62,374 bases of DNA, taken from positions 1 to 62,374 of the forward strand of contig CAMUZR010000018.1 in assembly GCA_947165255.1 (NCBI GenBank), read 5' to 3'. The translations under genes were made by a program, and so were the position numbers. The notes beneath the pieces are model-generated. The model was given only the letters and a program-made list of their open reading frames with translations. It made no database searches and was not told where the DNA came from. Positions 16,276-25,879 of this stretch are shown piece by piece; positions within the stretch are counted from its first letter, which is position 1; each line of letters starts with the position of its first letter. Source of the DNA: an uncultured Bacteroidales bacterium (GTDB lineage Bacteria; Bacteroidota; Bacteroidia; Bacteroidales; P3).

Positions 16276-17177
16276 AGCAACCTTTATACCTTCTTCTCCT
16301 ATCCCTTCTCATCCTTTCCCTGCCCCTTCAGGCCCAAAAGAAAAAGTCCGCCCCCGAAGCACACCGCATGTCGGGGCTCTACCTCAATGTCGATGCCGGC
16401 CTCCTCATTCCCAATAGCAAACAGGCCGACTTCTACAGCGGCCGCCCCGGCAACTCCAACACTATCGACCGTGTGCTCCACAGCGAAACCTACGGCACCC
16501 AGATATGGATCAGCCTAGTCGACGGCGGGCACATCTCGCCCAGTGCCATCGGCGACTACTCGCAACTGCAAGTGGTCGAGTACCCCCACATGTACTACCG
16601 CCTCACCTACCAACTCGGCGTCGGCTTTCGCTATGTCTATGAGAGCGGCTGGGGCTGGCTTCTCCGTTTCGACTATAGCCAACTCACCGCTGCCGGCCAG
16701 TTCAATCTCTCCAGCAACAACGGCACCGGCGTCCTCGGCTCACGCCAGTTCGTCACCTGCGACATCTTCGGCATCGAACGGCGCACCCTTATCGACTTCG
16801 GCATTGCCAAGCGCATACCCCTTACCAGCCTCGTCGACCTCGAAATCGATTTCGGCTTCGACCTCAACAGTACCCATGTCAAGCAAAACGGCATCCGCGT
16901 GGTCGGCCGCACCTACAGCATCCTCGACATCTGGGGCGGCTATCCCCCCTCCTCCTACACCGGCACCTACGAGTACCTCAACGAAGGACGCATCGGCATT
17001 GGCGGTTTCGGCTCCATGGCCGTCAGCTACCTCTCCAAAGTGGGCAGTATCGACCTCGGCTACTCATGCTATTACATGCAAACCAAATACACCAACTACA
17101 ACGAAAACGACGCCTACGCTCTCCAGCACACAATCTTCTTACGTTTCAATGTCAACAACTTCAAATTTTTCGACTAG
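16272..17177 (+). CDS. Predicted outer-membrane beta-barrel protein
   Basis: The 301 aa product has a signal peptide (MKQPLYLLLLSLLILSLPLQAQ) and then alternating amphipathic strands rich in Tyr, Gly and Asn, for example MYYRLTYQLGVGFRYVYESG, GWLLRFDYSQL and GSIDLGYSCYYMQ. It ends with an aromatic residue pattern (FLRFNVNNFKFFD) typical of barrel termini. No enzymatic motif is seen and the family was not recognised. The start codon overlaps the sigma factor stop as ATGA, implying translational coupling; it could be an output or a sensor of that sigma factor. Confidence 0.7.
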   Translation: MKQPLYLLLLSLLILSLPLQAQKKKSAPEAHRMSGLYLNVDAGLLIPNSKQADFYSGRPGNSNTIDRVLHSETYGTQIWISLVDGGHISPSAIGDYSQLQVVEYPHMYYRLTYQLGVGFRYVYESGWGWLLRFDYSQLTAAGQFNLSSNNGTGVLGSRQFVTCDIFGIERRTLIDFGIAKRIPLTSLVDLEIDFGFDLNSTHVKQNGIRVVGRTYSILDIWGGYPPSSYTGTYEYLNEGRIGIGGFGSMAVSYLSKVGSIDLGYSCYYMQTKYTNYNENDAYALQHTIFLRFNVNNFKFFD

Positions 17178-17214
17178 AACCCTTTTATTCATAAAATAAC
17201 ACACCCAATATTAA

Positions 17215-17757
17215 ATGATCCAGCTAACAGACCTTTCGCAATCCGATCACACGCATTTCGCCAAAGATCTATTCGAATCTGCCTTCCCCGACGAAGAACG
17301 ACCTCCTTTCGGGGAGTTGAAGCATCGTAACAAACAAAAATTTCATTTCATGGTCGCCACCAATGATACCGATGATGGCGACGACCCCGTCGGAATCCTC
17401 ACCTATTGGACTTTCGACGAGTTTGTCTATATCGAGCACTTTGCCATTGCCGAAGAACTCCGCAACCAAGGCCTCGGCAAGGCAGTCTTTCTCAACTTCC
17501 TCTCGCAGCAGACCGAGCAGATAGTCCTTGAGGTGGAACGCCCCCACGACGAAGTGTCCGAAAACCGAATAGAGTTCTATTCCAGTATGGGCCTTATTTC
17601 CAATCCTTTCAACTATCTCCAGCCTTCCTATCATGGCGACCAAGTCACTGTGCCAATGATAATTATGACAAAATACGAGATCGACGATGAGGAATATGCC
17701 GAAATTTGCGATATTTTGTACCGCGAAGTGTACAAATGCAAGCCCTCTAAGTTCTGA
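17215..17757 (+). CDS. GNAT family N-acetyltransferase
   Basis: The 180 aa product has the GNAT acetyl-CoA pocket pattern: strand FVYIEHFAIAEELRNQGLG, containing the Q/R-x-x-G-x-G type motif RNQGLG (motif A), then AVFLNFLSQQ and the C-terminal strand region RIEFYSSMGL (motif B, the family's FYxxxGF variant). The N-terminal part ESAFPDEERPPFGELK resembles Bacteroidota GNATs of unknown substrate. It lies 37 bases after the barrel gene on the same strand and may be the last gene of that operon, without an obvious functional link. Confidence 0.83.
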   Translation: MIQLTDLSQSDHTHFAKDLFESAFPDEERPPFGELKHRNKQKFHFMVATNDTDDGDDPVGILTYWTFDEFVYIEHFAIAEELRNQGLGKAVFLNFLSQQTEQIVLEVERPHDEVSENRIEFYSSMGLISNPFNYLQPSYHGDQVTVPMIIMTKYEIDDEEYAEICDILYREVYKCKPSKF

Positions 17758-17835
17758 TATCCGATTTTTTTTCGCTTTGCAAGATATAGTAAGATAGTGC
17801 GTTGCAAAGATGCGAATAAAAAAATGAAAAAAAAA

Positions 17836-17867
17836 TTTTGCTCAAACAAAAAAAGTTCGTATCTTTG
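17836..17867 (+). promoter_or_regulatory. Bacteroidota -33/-7 promoter of tRNA-Arg
   Basis: TTTTG ends at 17840 and TATCTTTG spans 17860-17867, leaving exactly 19 bases between TTTG and TAnnTTTG. The tRNA starts 38 bases downstream. This is the best promoter match in the window. Confidence 0.75.
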
Positions 17868-17904
17868 CAATCGCTTTTGAGGGACAGAGACCTCACAGCG
17901 AAAA

Positions 17905-17978
17905 GGCTCCTTAGCTCAACTGAATAGAGCATTTGACTACGGATCAAAAGGTTGCAGGTTTGAATCCTGCAGGAGTCA
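17905..17978 (+). tRNA. tRNA-Arg (anticodon ACG)
   Basis: The sequence folds as a standard cloverleaf: acceptor GGCTCCT pairs with AGGAGTC (one G-T pair), D stem GCTC/GAGC, anticodon stem TTTGA/TCAAA with loop CTACGGA (anticodon ACG), a 5-base variable loop, and T stem GCAGG/CCTGC with loop TTTGAAT. The discriminator is A at 17978, and CCA is not encoded. The ACG anticodon is normally edited to ICG by TadA to read CGU/CGC/CGA. Confidence 0.96.
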
Positions 17979-18008
17979 CAAAATCTGAAACTCATCAGAA
18001 AAATCTAA

Positions 18009-18034
18009 AGCTAGGCATCAAGCCTGGCTTTTTT
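18009..18034 (+). terminator. Terminator of tRNA-Arg
   Basis: AGCTAGGC pairs with GCCTGGCT (8 bp with one G-T) around a 5-base loop, followed by T5 at 18030-18034. Confidence 0.85.
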
Positions 18035-18541
18035 CTTTCCCACATTCCGCCGTCCCCCTTTCCTGCCGACCCACCCTCCGTACTTTGGAGCCCGTTCCTC
18101 GCGCCACTTTTTCCTTCCCCATCCTCCGCCACATCCTTGGTGGCTCTTCGATTGTTCGTCTATGGTTCTTTGTCTCTACTGACCAAAGAACTGTAGGCTG
18201 CCAGTGGTACAACACGAGAACGGGCGCCGAGGCCGGCCTGTCCCATGCCGGTCGCTGGCGGGGTACACTTGTTTGAGTTGGCTGGATCAAATATTTTGGC
18301 CAATAGGTATGATTTATGGGTAGGCATGTCCGTTCATGTAAAAATGTCTTTGTGCTTTTGCGGTTTTTATATATTCGAGGGCATTCGGGGTGGCAAACCC
18401 GGTAAATAGCCGTCGGCTACTGTTTCGGCCTCATTGTCGCAAAAGAGCCACACGGCGGGGCGGTTTTTTCCTTTCTTTTGCACTACAATATTTTATGGTC
18501 TTTTGCGTTATTGTCTTATCACTTATCATTATTACGTTATT
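18035..18541. other. Intergenic region before the macroglobulin gene
   Basis: No credible gene or RNA was recognised. A short palindrome TAGCCG-TCGGCTA lies near 18408-18420. No TAnnTTTG box could be assigned to the downstream gene with confidence. Confidence 0.5.
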
Positions 18542-21500
18542 ATGAAAAAAATTGTGTTGTTTCTTTTGGTCTTGTCGGCAGTGGTGCCGATGTATGGGCA
18601 GCGCCCCGACATGGGCGTAGCCAAGAAAGACTTTAGCCGTATAGAACAGCTGTTGGAAAGGCAGCGCTTCGCCAATGCCTATATGGTGGCGGACAGCCTG
18701 CGGCAGGTGGGCTTGAAAGTAGCCACCGCCGGAAAGGCCGACGCGGCCACGTCGCGCCTGTTGCTCACCGCCACCTGGTATATGGAACAGGCGGCCATCC
18801 GATACCAAGAGGATGTGAGGGACAGCAGTCTGGCCCGTTTCCGCGCCATCCTGCCCCACATGACGGTGGCGGACAGGTCGCTCTGCTATCTGTTTTTAGA
18901 AAAGATTGATTCGGCCTTGGTGGATTCCCTGGCCTTGCGCGAGGTACCCAACACCCAGTTGGCTCCCTTCGTCACCTTGCCCGACGCGAAGCGGTATGTG
19001 AACACCACGCCCACGATGTACGACCTGGTGATGCATTTGGCCATGGAGAGGCTGTCGCCCCGCGAGGCTGTCGCCCTGGCAGGACAGTTGGTGCAGTGGT
19101 ACCGTTCGAAGCCTGCGAATAAGACCACCACTGCTATCCTGCTGTACAACGAGCTGGAGTACGCCCGCCGCCAGGTAGGGCTGCCCAACACACCCCGCGG
19201 CAGGAGGTATGCAGTCTATCAGAAGCTACTGAACCGCTATCGGCAGACGGACGATGACCAGATAGCCTATCTCTACTACACGCTGGCCGAACTGAACTAC
19301 TACGACAGCAACTACACGTCAGCCCTGTCCTACTGCGACAGCGCCATCGCACGTTTCCCCAGGAGCCAGGGTGGCGTTGAGTGCGCCCAACTGCGTCAGA
19401 GGATTGTCGAGCCGGACATTACTCTCTTGTACACCCTTGCCGTCAATCCCGCTGGACGCGACATACTGTGCCGTGTTCACAGCAAGAATGCCGACACGCT
19501 CTACTACCGCCTGGTGGATGCCTCGAAGGAAAATGGGACTTACACCTCCGACGACCAGATGCGCAAACGCCTGCTGGGAAGGAAGGTGCTGAAGGAGTGG
19601 GCGCAGCCGCTGCCCTCGGCGGCTGACTACCGCCCACAGCAGCACTATGGCTATATTCCCGCCATGCCTTCGGGACATTATGCACTGCTGGTGAGCACCA
19701 CGCCCGATTTCAGCAAAAGGGGGTTCGTGGTGAAGTTTTTCTCGGTGGCAGGGGCCGCCTTTGTGCGCACCCTTGGCTACGCAGAAGGCTATGTGGTGGA
19801 CTATGCCACCGGCAAGCCCATCGCCAATCAGAGGGTGGAGCTGCAAGTGGATAAGAACTGGAGTAGAAAATTCGCCACTTTGGCCACTGCAGTGACCGAC
19901 GCACAGGGGTACTACCACTTTGACTTCGAACGTGCCGATGACCATTATTACTATTACCGCTTGAAAACCCACTACGACGGATTGGATATTTTTGACGACA
20001 GGTATGGCTCTTACTACGACACTAGGGATTCGGTCGTCAACAACTGCCTTCTCTTTTTCGACCGCCCCGTCTATCGCCCCGGCGACACGCTCCATTTTCT
20101 TTTTGTGGAGAGCCAGTTGCGCCTCGACTGGCAGGGCAAGACCATTGCAGGAAACAAGATAAAGGTATTGCTGAGGGATGTCAACTACAAATATATCGAC
20201 TCGTTGGTGGGCACCACTGACACATACGGCCGCTTCGATGGCCAGTTTGTCATACCCGCCCAAGCCTTGCCAGGAACGTATCGCTTGAAAGTGTTCGGCA
20301 ACGGTGCCCAGATTCAAGTCGGTAATAGTGATTTGGTGAAGGTGGAGGCCTATAAGCAGCCCAAATTCACCGTCACACTCAATGCCGCCGACCGCCTTGA
20401 TGCCAGCGGCCATTCGGTGCAGCCCTCTCTGGGCGACAGCCTAGCCGTGAATGGTTTGGCAGCCTCCTATAGTCAGGTGCCCGTCAGTGGGGCAAAGGTG
20501 GTTTACTCTGTTCGTCGCTCTTATCTGCGCCCATGGTGGCGACGTTATTATAGTTCATCAGAAAGCCAGGTGACTGTCCTTTGTGCCGACTCCACGGTGA
20601 CGGATGTCGAAGGGCATTTCCGCATAGCCTTCGTGGCCTCGCCCGATAGCGCTATGGAACTCTCCACCCATCCCTGTTTTACCTATGAGGTGAGTGTGGA
20701 CGTGACCGACCTCAACGGCGAGACTCACAGCAAGCGTTTGGCACTGCGGTTGGGCTACGAGAACAGTTTTATTGACATTGCTTCGGCAGGCCAGCGGTCG
20801 ACTTGGGAGGCGGTGGAGTACCAGTACTGCGACCTCAACGGCACCCCCTTGCAGGGCGAGATGCAGCTGAAAGTGGAGCGGCTGCGGCAGCCCAAGACGC
20901 TCTGGCTGAGCCACGAGGCGATGCAGAACGGACTGGTCCAGACCATTCCTGAAGCCGAATTCCGCCGTCGTTTTCCCCTCACGCCCTATAGTTTGGAGGA
21001 AACCCGAATGGAAAAATGGCCCGCCGAGAAGGTGGTGCTGAAGACTCGGGTGCACTGCAAGGGGCTGAGCAGCAATTCGATTCCCCTGCCACAACTGCCC
21101 GCGGGCATTTACCGCATCAGCATGAGCTGCGGCAGTGTGAGCAATGAGGCGGTGGTGGTCTACACCCCACGTGAGTCAGACCAGGTGCAGAGTATGGACC
21201 TGCTGTGGAGCGATTTGAGTCAGACTCAGGTGCGAGTGGGCGATACGGTCACGCTGCGCCTGGGTACCCGACACCACGGCGTGACGGCTTTCTATCAATT
21301 GCTCTGCGGTATTAAAGAGCTGGACCGTAGAGTGTTGCACTTCGACGGGGACATGACGACGCTGCGAATTCCTGTCACGGAGCAGATGCTGGGCCATTTC
21401 GATATCTGCCTACATGCCGTCAAGGAGGGTCGCAGTGTGGCTGAGCAGCTTCATGTGGAGGTACTGCCAGTGCACAAGCAGATTGCGGTGGAGTTCATCA

Positions 21501-24379
21501 CTTTCCGCGACAAACTTACGCCCGGCGACAAGGAAACATGGACCCTTAAACTCTCGCGCAAGGCCGCTACCCCCGATGGTCGAAAACCCGTTTCGGTGGG
21601 CGACAGCGCGGCAATGCTGCTGACTATGTACGATGCTTCGTTGGATACATACGGGGCACTCAGCTATCTTTGGTGGCCTTGGTGGAAACTCATGGCCCCA
21701 ACACCCTTGAATGTGTACTATTCATATCCCTATTACCGCAATCATTACTATTCACTCACCATTCATAAACCAGTCCCCAGCGCCTATAAAGGTTTGAACC
21801 TTAAGAGCAGTTACTTTGCAGCCCTGGATCATCGCGGCTGGGGGTGGGGTGAAGACCGCGTGGTGGCCATGGTGGCAGGCACGGCACGCGGAGAGTCGGG
21901 GATGGTGAGCAAACGCATGTACAAGAGCAACAACTTCGCAGCAGTGGCCGAAGAAGAATGGCCAGCGGTTCAGACTGATTTGACCATTGTGGAAAACGAC
22001 ATGGAGGTCGAAGAGGAGTCTTATGCTTATGCTGAGGAGGGTTTGGAGCAAAAGGCAGAAGAACCTTACATACGCACCAATCTCAGTACGTTGGCGTTCT
22101 TTGAGCCTACCCTGCGCACCGACGCCGACGGCACGGTAAGCTACAGTTTCACTGTGCCCGACCTGCTCACCCAGTGGAATGTGAAGGGGCTGGCATGGAC
22201 ACGCGATTTGGCCATCGGTCAGGTGGAGCGTTCACTTGTCACTCAGAAACAGCTGATGATTCAGCCCAATATGCCCCGCTTTTTGCGCGAGGGCGACACT
22301 GCTACCCTTATGGCCAAGGTGATGAACCTCACCGACAGCGACATGACCGTCACGGTGGACTTCTCCTTTGAGATTCCCGCCACGGCACAACGCCCCATGC
22401 AGCACCACTCCGACAGCCGCGAAGTGCATCTGCCCGCCCATGGCAACGCCATGGTGGCCTTCCCTGTCACCGTCCCGGTGGGAGGCACCGTGGGGACTTA
22501 CCGCTTTATGGCTTGCGCCTCGCACCACAGCGACGGGGAGCAAGGCCCACTGCCCCTGCTCACCAACCGGCAGGCGGTCACCACGTCGGTTTCGATGTTC
22601 ATGAATGGACAGGGGGCTAAGGAGTATACCTTGAGTCTGCCTACCTCCTCCACCGCCGATCCGGTGAGTTTCACGGTGGAATACACTGCCAACCCCATTT
22701 GGATGGCCATACAGACGCTGCCTTATATGGCCGAATGCGCTAACCCCTCGAATGTCTATCTTTTCAATAGTTTTTATGTCAACACGTTGGGTAAGGCTAT
22801 TGCCGAGCAGTACCCAGAGCTGAAGCACTGCGCCGACCATGCCTCCGAAGAGGATAGCCCCCTCTTCCGTAATGAAGACGTGCGTCAGACCCTTTTGAGC
22901 GAGACGCCATGGCTTCGCGATGGCACTAGCGAGGTGGAACGGCTGCGGCAGATTGCCAAGTACTACGACGGCGCTGCCCTTCAGCGACAGGTGGATGATG
23001 CCCTTGCCAAACTGCAAAAGGCACAGCGGAGCGACGGCAGCTGGTCGTGGATGCCCGATGGCCGTTATGGCAGCACTTACGTCACGCAGTACCTATTGAA
23101 AGGATTGGGCAGCCTTTCGCGCCAACGGCTGCGCACTTCTTCCGGCTTGGAGCGGCGCGCCCTCGCTTATGTCGACAAGGAGGCCTACAGGGTTTATCAG
23201 GAATGGATGGAGTACTTAAAAAAGCATCCGGGCAGCACGTTCCGCCCCATCATGCTTGATTATCTTTACACCCGCAGCTATTTCTCGGGTCAGGCTCTCA
23301 GCGTCACCCACCAGAAGGCTTACGATTATTTTTATTCCAATGCGCGGTTGCACTATTCTGACTATACGTCGCTTTACGACCAAGCCCTGCTGGCGCTCGT
23401 CTTTCAGCGTCGGGGTGATACGCGCCTGGCTCGCGAGATGGTCACGCGCATTAAGCAGAAGGCCCTTTACAGCGACGAGATGGGCATGTATTGGCGCGAT
23501 AATCGTGCGGGCTATTTCTATTACCAACGTCCGGTGGAGACACAGGCTCTGCTTATTGAAACTTTTCGTGAGGTGATGCCCTCCGACACCCTTTCCGTAG
23601 CGCAGATGCAGCAATGGCTTCTTAAGCAGAAGCAAACCACTCGTTGGAATTCCGACATTGCCACTTTGCGCGCCATTCAGGCTCTGATGCCCACCGACAG
23701 GGCAGCCAAACGCACTTTCGAACAGATAAAGGAATCCGACCGCATCATTGTGTCCGGCAAGGCATTGAGCGACACGCTGGATGCCCCTGTCGGGGGGACA
23801 GGTTATCTGCGCCATACCTATCGCGCCGACAGCCTGGCCGAGCTGAGTGCTTCCGGTTCTGTTTCGGCAACAGTCAAAAGGCCGAATAAGGGCATCAGTT
23901 GGGGAGCCCTTTTCTACCAATATACCGAGCAGATGGACAAAATTCCTGCCAGCGAGACGGGTATCCAGATGACGCGTCGCCTATACCGTGTCAATGCCGA
24001 CGGCACTTTGGCCGAGATAGTCCCCGGAGGGTCTGCAAAGCTGCATGTGGGCGACCGTCTGCGTATTGTTCTGACGCTCTCCTGCGACCGCAATCTGGAG
24101 TATGTGGAGATGAAAAACTTCCGTGCCGCCTGCTTGGAGCCGGTTACCACCGCCTCCGGTTGGAGTTGGAGCCGGGGCTTCGGTTACTATGTTGCCGTCA
24201 ACAATAGCCACGATGCCGTCTACATCGACCGCCTCGACAAAGGCAAATACACAATCGAAAGTACCTATTATGTCACCAACCCCGGCACTTTCACCCTTGC
24301 CCCCGCCGTCCTTCAGTGCCTCTACGCCCCCGAATTCCGCGCCACCTCTGCCGGCCTGAAAATAGCAGTAGAAGAATAA
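18542..24379 (+). CDS. Alpha-2-macroglobulin family protein (MG2/A2M), thioester-less
   Basis: The 1945 aa product has a signal peptide (MKKIVLFLLVLSAVVPMYGQ) and an N-terminal helical region of TPR-like character (about 40-290). A carboxypeptidase-regulatory-like segment follows (GYVVDYATGKPIANQRVEL, about 415-435), then an MG2 domain (FFDRPVYRPGDTLHFLFVES, about 505-525), further MG domains, and an A2M domain (WNVKGLAWTRDLAIGQVERS, about 1210-1230). The complement-like thioester-domain helices are present (about 1390-1800), but the thioester signature CxEQ is absent: the corresponding place near residue 1400 reads ECANPSN. Thioester-containing homologs trap proteases; this one cannot form the bond and may be structural or act by a conformational trap. 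It is probably periplasmic or surface attached and stands alone. Confidence 0.85.
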   Translation: MKKIVLFLLVLSAVVPMYGQRPDMGVAKKDFSRIEQLLERQRFANAYMVADSLRQVGLKVATAGKADAATSRLLLTATWYMEQAAIRYQEDVRDSSLARFRAILPHMTVADRSLCYLFLEKIDSALVDSLALREVPNTQLAPFVTLPDAKRYVNTTPTMYDLVMHLAMERLSPREAVALAGQLVQWYRSKPANKTTTAILLYNELEYARRQVGLPNTPRGRRYAVYQKLLNRYRQTDDDQIAYLYYTLAELNYYDSNYTSALSYCDSAIARFPRSQGGVECAQLRQRIVEPDITLLYTLAVNPAGRDILCRVHSKNADTLYYRLVDASKENGTYTSDDQMRKRLLGRKVLKEWAQPLPSAADYRPQQHYGYIPAMPSGHYALLVSTTPDFSKRGFVVKFFSVAGAAFVRTLGYAEGYVVDYATGKPIANQRVELQVDKNWSRKFATLATAVTDAQGYYHFDFERADDHYYYYRLKTHYDGLDIFDDRYGSYYDTRDSVVNNCLLFFDRPVYRPGDTLHFLFVESQLRLDWQGKTIAGNKIKVLLRDVNYKYIDSLVGTTDTYGRFDGQFVIPAQALPGTYRLKVFGNGAQIQVGNSDLVKVEAYKQPKFTVTLNAADRLDASGHSVQPSLGDSLAVNGLAASYSQVPVSGAKVVYSVRRSYLRPWWRRYYSSSESQVTVLCADSTVTDVEGHFRIAFVASPDSAMELSTHPCFTYEVSVDVTDLNGETHSKRLALRLGYENSFIDIASAGQRSTWEAVEYQYCDLNGTPLQGEMQLKVERLRQPKTLWLSHEAMQNGLVQTIPEAEFRRRFPLTPYSLEETRMEKWPAEKVVLKTRVHCKGLSSNSIPLPQLPAGIYRISMSCGSVSNEAVVVYTPRESDQVQSMDLLWSDLSQTQVRVGDTVTLRLGTRHHGVTAFYQLLCGIKELDRRVLHFDGDMTTLRIPVTEQMLGHFDICLHAVKEGRSVAEQLHVEVLPVHKQIAVEFITFRDKLTPGDKETWTLKLSRKAATPDGRKPVSVGDSAAMLLTMYDASLDTYGALSYLWWPWWKLMAPTPLNVYYSYPYYRNHYYSLTIHKPVPSAYKGLNLKSSYFAALDHRGWGWGEDRVVAMVAGTARGESGMVSKRMYKSNNFAAVAEEEWPAVQTDLTIVENDMEVEEESYAYAEEGLEQKAEEPYIRTNLSTLAFFEPTLRTDADGTVSYSFTVPDLLTQWNVKGLAWTRDLAIGQVERSLVTQKQLMIQPNMPRFLREGDTATLMAKVMNLTDSDMTVTVDFSFEIPATAQRPMQHHSDSREVHLPAHGNAMVAFPVTVPVGGTVGTYRFMACASHHSDGEQGPLPLLTNRQAVTTSVSMFMNGQGAKEYTLSLPTSSTADPVSFTVEYTANPIWMAIQTLPYMAECANPSNVYLFNSFYVNTLGKAIAEQYPELKHCADHASEEDSPLFRNEDVRQTLLSETPWLRDGTSEVERLRQIAKYYDGAALQRQVDDALAKLQKAQRSDGSWSWMPDGRYGSTYVTQYLLKGLGSLSRQRLRTSSGLERRALAYVDKEAYRVYQEWMEYLKKHPGSTFRPIMLDYLYTRSYFSGQALSVTHQKAYDYFYSNARLHYSDYTSLYDQALLALVFQRRGDTRLAREMVTRIKQKALYSDEMGMYWRDNRAGYFYYQRPVETQALLIETFREVMPSDTLSVAQMQQWLLKQKQTTRWNSDIATLRAIQALMPTDRAAKRTFEQIKESDRIIVSGKALSDTLDAPVGGTGYLRHTYRADSLAELSASGSVSATVKRPNKGISWGALFYQYTEQMDKIPASETGIQMTRRLYRVNADGTLAEIVPGGSAKLHVGDRLRIVLTLSCDRNLEYVEMKNFRAACLEPVTTASGWSWSRGFGYYVAVNNSHDAVYIDRLDKGKYTIESTYYVTNPGTFTLAPAVLQCLYAPEFRATSAGLKIAVEE

Positions 24380-24709
24380 TGGAAACTACGATAGAGAGGG
24401 TAGGCGTGATGAAAGGTGGGTGAATACTATCCTCTCTATCTCCATAAAAATCGCTTTCTATACGGGATGAAAGAATGTACATGTTGCCGATTCTTTTCCG
24501 CAATACTCGACTATTAGTATTCAATTGCAAAACCCTTTTGTCAATTACTCTTTTCCCTTCATGAAAACGACTGTTAAGGCACTAAGTTTTTTCTAATTAT
24601 TAAGTTTTTTCTTTCTGTATTGAAAAAAAATAGTATCTTTGTACGTTTTAAACGACTATGCCGTTTGGCGAGAAAGTATTAATAATTAATAACATAAAAA
24701 TATTTTATT
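24380..24709. other. Intergenic region with inverted repeat, before kdd
   Basis: GATAGAGAGG (24390-24399) and CCTCTCTATC (24431-24440) form a 10-bp inverted repeat around a 31-base spacer just after the macroglobulin stop. No T-run follows, so termination is uncertain. The rest is AT-rich and contains the kdd -7 box. No gene is seen. Confidence 0.6.
24634..24641 (+). promoter_or_regulatory. -7 box for kdd
   Basis: TATCTTTG matches the consensus. It lies about 69 bases upstream of the ATG at 24710, leaving an AT-rich leader. Confidence 0.6.
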
Positions 24710-25783
24710 ATGCAACCTAAAGGTAACAAGTACGGCACTCACCGTGTCATCGAGCCCAAGGGCGTCCTTCCCCAGCCCGCAAACAAACTGGACAATAACA
24801 TGGATGTTCTCTACGACAACGAGATCCTTATCGATGTCCAGACCCTCAATATCGACTCCGCTTCTTTCACCGACATTCACAACTATGCCAAGCAGCAGGC
24901 CGGCGAAGGTGCCAGCCAGGACAAAATTATGGAAGAGGTCAAGAAAGAGATGCTCCTCAACGTTGAGCTCCAGGGCAAGCACCGCAACCGTCGCACAGGT
25001 TCGGGCGGCATGCTCCTCGGCAAGGTCGAAAAGATCGGCGACGCTCTGAAGGGCAAGATTGACCTGAAGGAAGGCGACCGCATCGCTACCCTCGTCAGCC
25101 TTTCGCTGACTCCCCTCCGCATTGACGAGATTCTGGCTATCCGTCCCGAGGTCGACCAGGTCGACATCAAGGGTAAGGCCATTCTTTTCGAGAGCGGTAT
25201 CTATGCCAAGATTCCTACTGATATGCCTGAAAAGCTGGCTCTCAGCGCCCTCGACGTTGCCGGTGCCCCCGCTCAGACCGCCAAGCTCTGCCAGTATGGC
25301 CAGACCGTCGTCATCCTCGGCGCCGGTGGCAAGAGCGGTATGCTCTGCTGCTATGAGGCCAAGAAGCGCGTCGGCGTGACTGGTAAGGTCATTGGCATTG
25401 CCAACAGCCCCAAGAGCACCCAGCGTATTAAAGACCTCGGCTTCTGCGACATCGTGGAGAGTGCCGCCGGTATGACCCCCGTCCAGATTTACGAGATGGT
25501 TGAGAAACTGACCAACGGCAAGATGGCCGACGTTACTATCAATTGTGTCAACGTTCCCGACCAGGAAATGACCGCTGTGCTCTGCACCAAGGACGACGGC
25601 ATTGTCTACTTCTTCAGCATGGCTACCAGCTTCACCAAGGCCAGCCTTGGCGCTGAAGGTATCGGCAGCGACGTGAACATGATCATGGGCAACGGCTACA
25701 CCAAAGGCCACGCCGAATTCACCCTGCAGGAACTCCGCGAGAGTCCCAAACTCCGCAAGATTTTCGAAGAACTCTACGCCTAA
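24710..25783 (+). CDS. kdd: L-erythro-3,5-diaminohexanoate dehydrogenase
   Basis: The enzyme oxidatively deaminates 3,5-diaminohexanoate to 5-amino-3-oxohexanoate with NAD+ in the lysine fermentation pathway to acetate and butyrate. The 357 aa product has the typical N-terminus (KYGTHRVIEPKGVLPQ), the block LDNNMDVLYDNEILIDVQTL, and a Rossmann fold whose dinucleotide loop is VVILGAGGKSGM (about residues 200-211), followed by GVTGKVIGIANSPKS. The ending FTLQELRESPKLRKIFEELY is characteristic. With kamA 0.8 kb downstream the assignment is secure by context. It has its own -7 box and a hairpin after the stop. Dense, regular codon use suggests high expression. Confidence 0.93.
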   Translation: MQPKGNKYGTHRVIEPKGVLPQPANKLDNNMDVLYDNEILIDVQTLNIDSASFTDIHNYAKQQAGEGASQDKIMEEVKKEMLLNVELQGKHRNRRTGSGGMLLGKVEKIGDALKGKIDLKEGDRIATLVSLSLTPLRIDEILAIRPEVDQVDIKGKAILFESGIYAKIPTDMPEKLALSALDVAGAPAQTAKLCQYGQTVVILGAGGKSGMLCCYEAKKRVGVTGKVIGIANSPKSTQRIKDLGFCDIVESAAGMTPVQIYEMVEKLTNGKMADVTINCVNVPDQEMTAVLCTKDDGIVYFFSMATSFTKASLGAEGIGSDVNMIMGNGYTKGHAEFTLQELRESPKLRKIFEELYA

Positions 25784-25824
25784 GAAACACCTCGTTCGAT
25801 TTTAGCTCGACGATTTGATATACA

Positions 25825-25857
25825 AACCTGCCGGAGGACAGTCTCTTTCGGCAGGTT
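25825..25857 (+). terminator. Terminator-like hairpin after kdd
   Basis: AACCTGCCG (25825-25833) pairs perfectly with CGGCAGGTT (25849-25857) over a 15-base loop. The following bases CTAATTT give only a weak T-run, and the next gene starts 22 bases later, so it may attenuate rather than terminate. Confidence 0.6.
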
Positions 25858-25879
25858 CTAATTTCACACTTTTCGTCAC

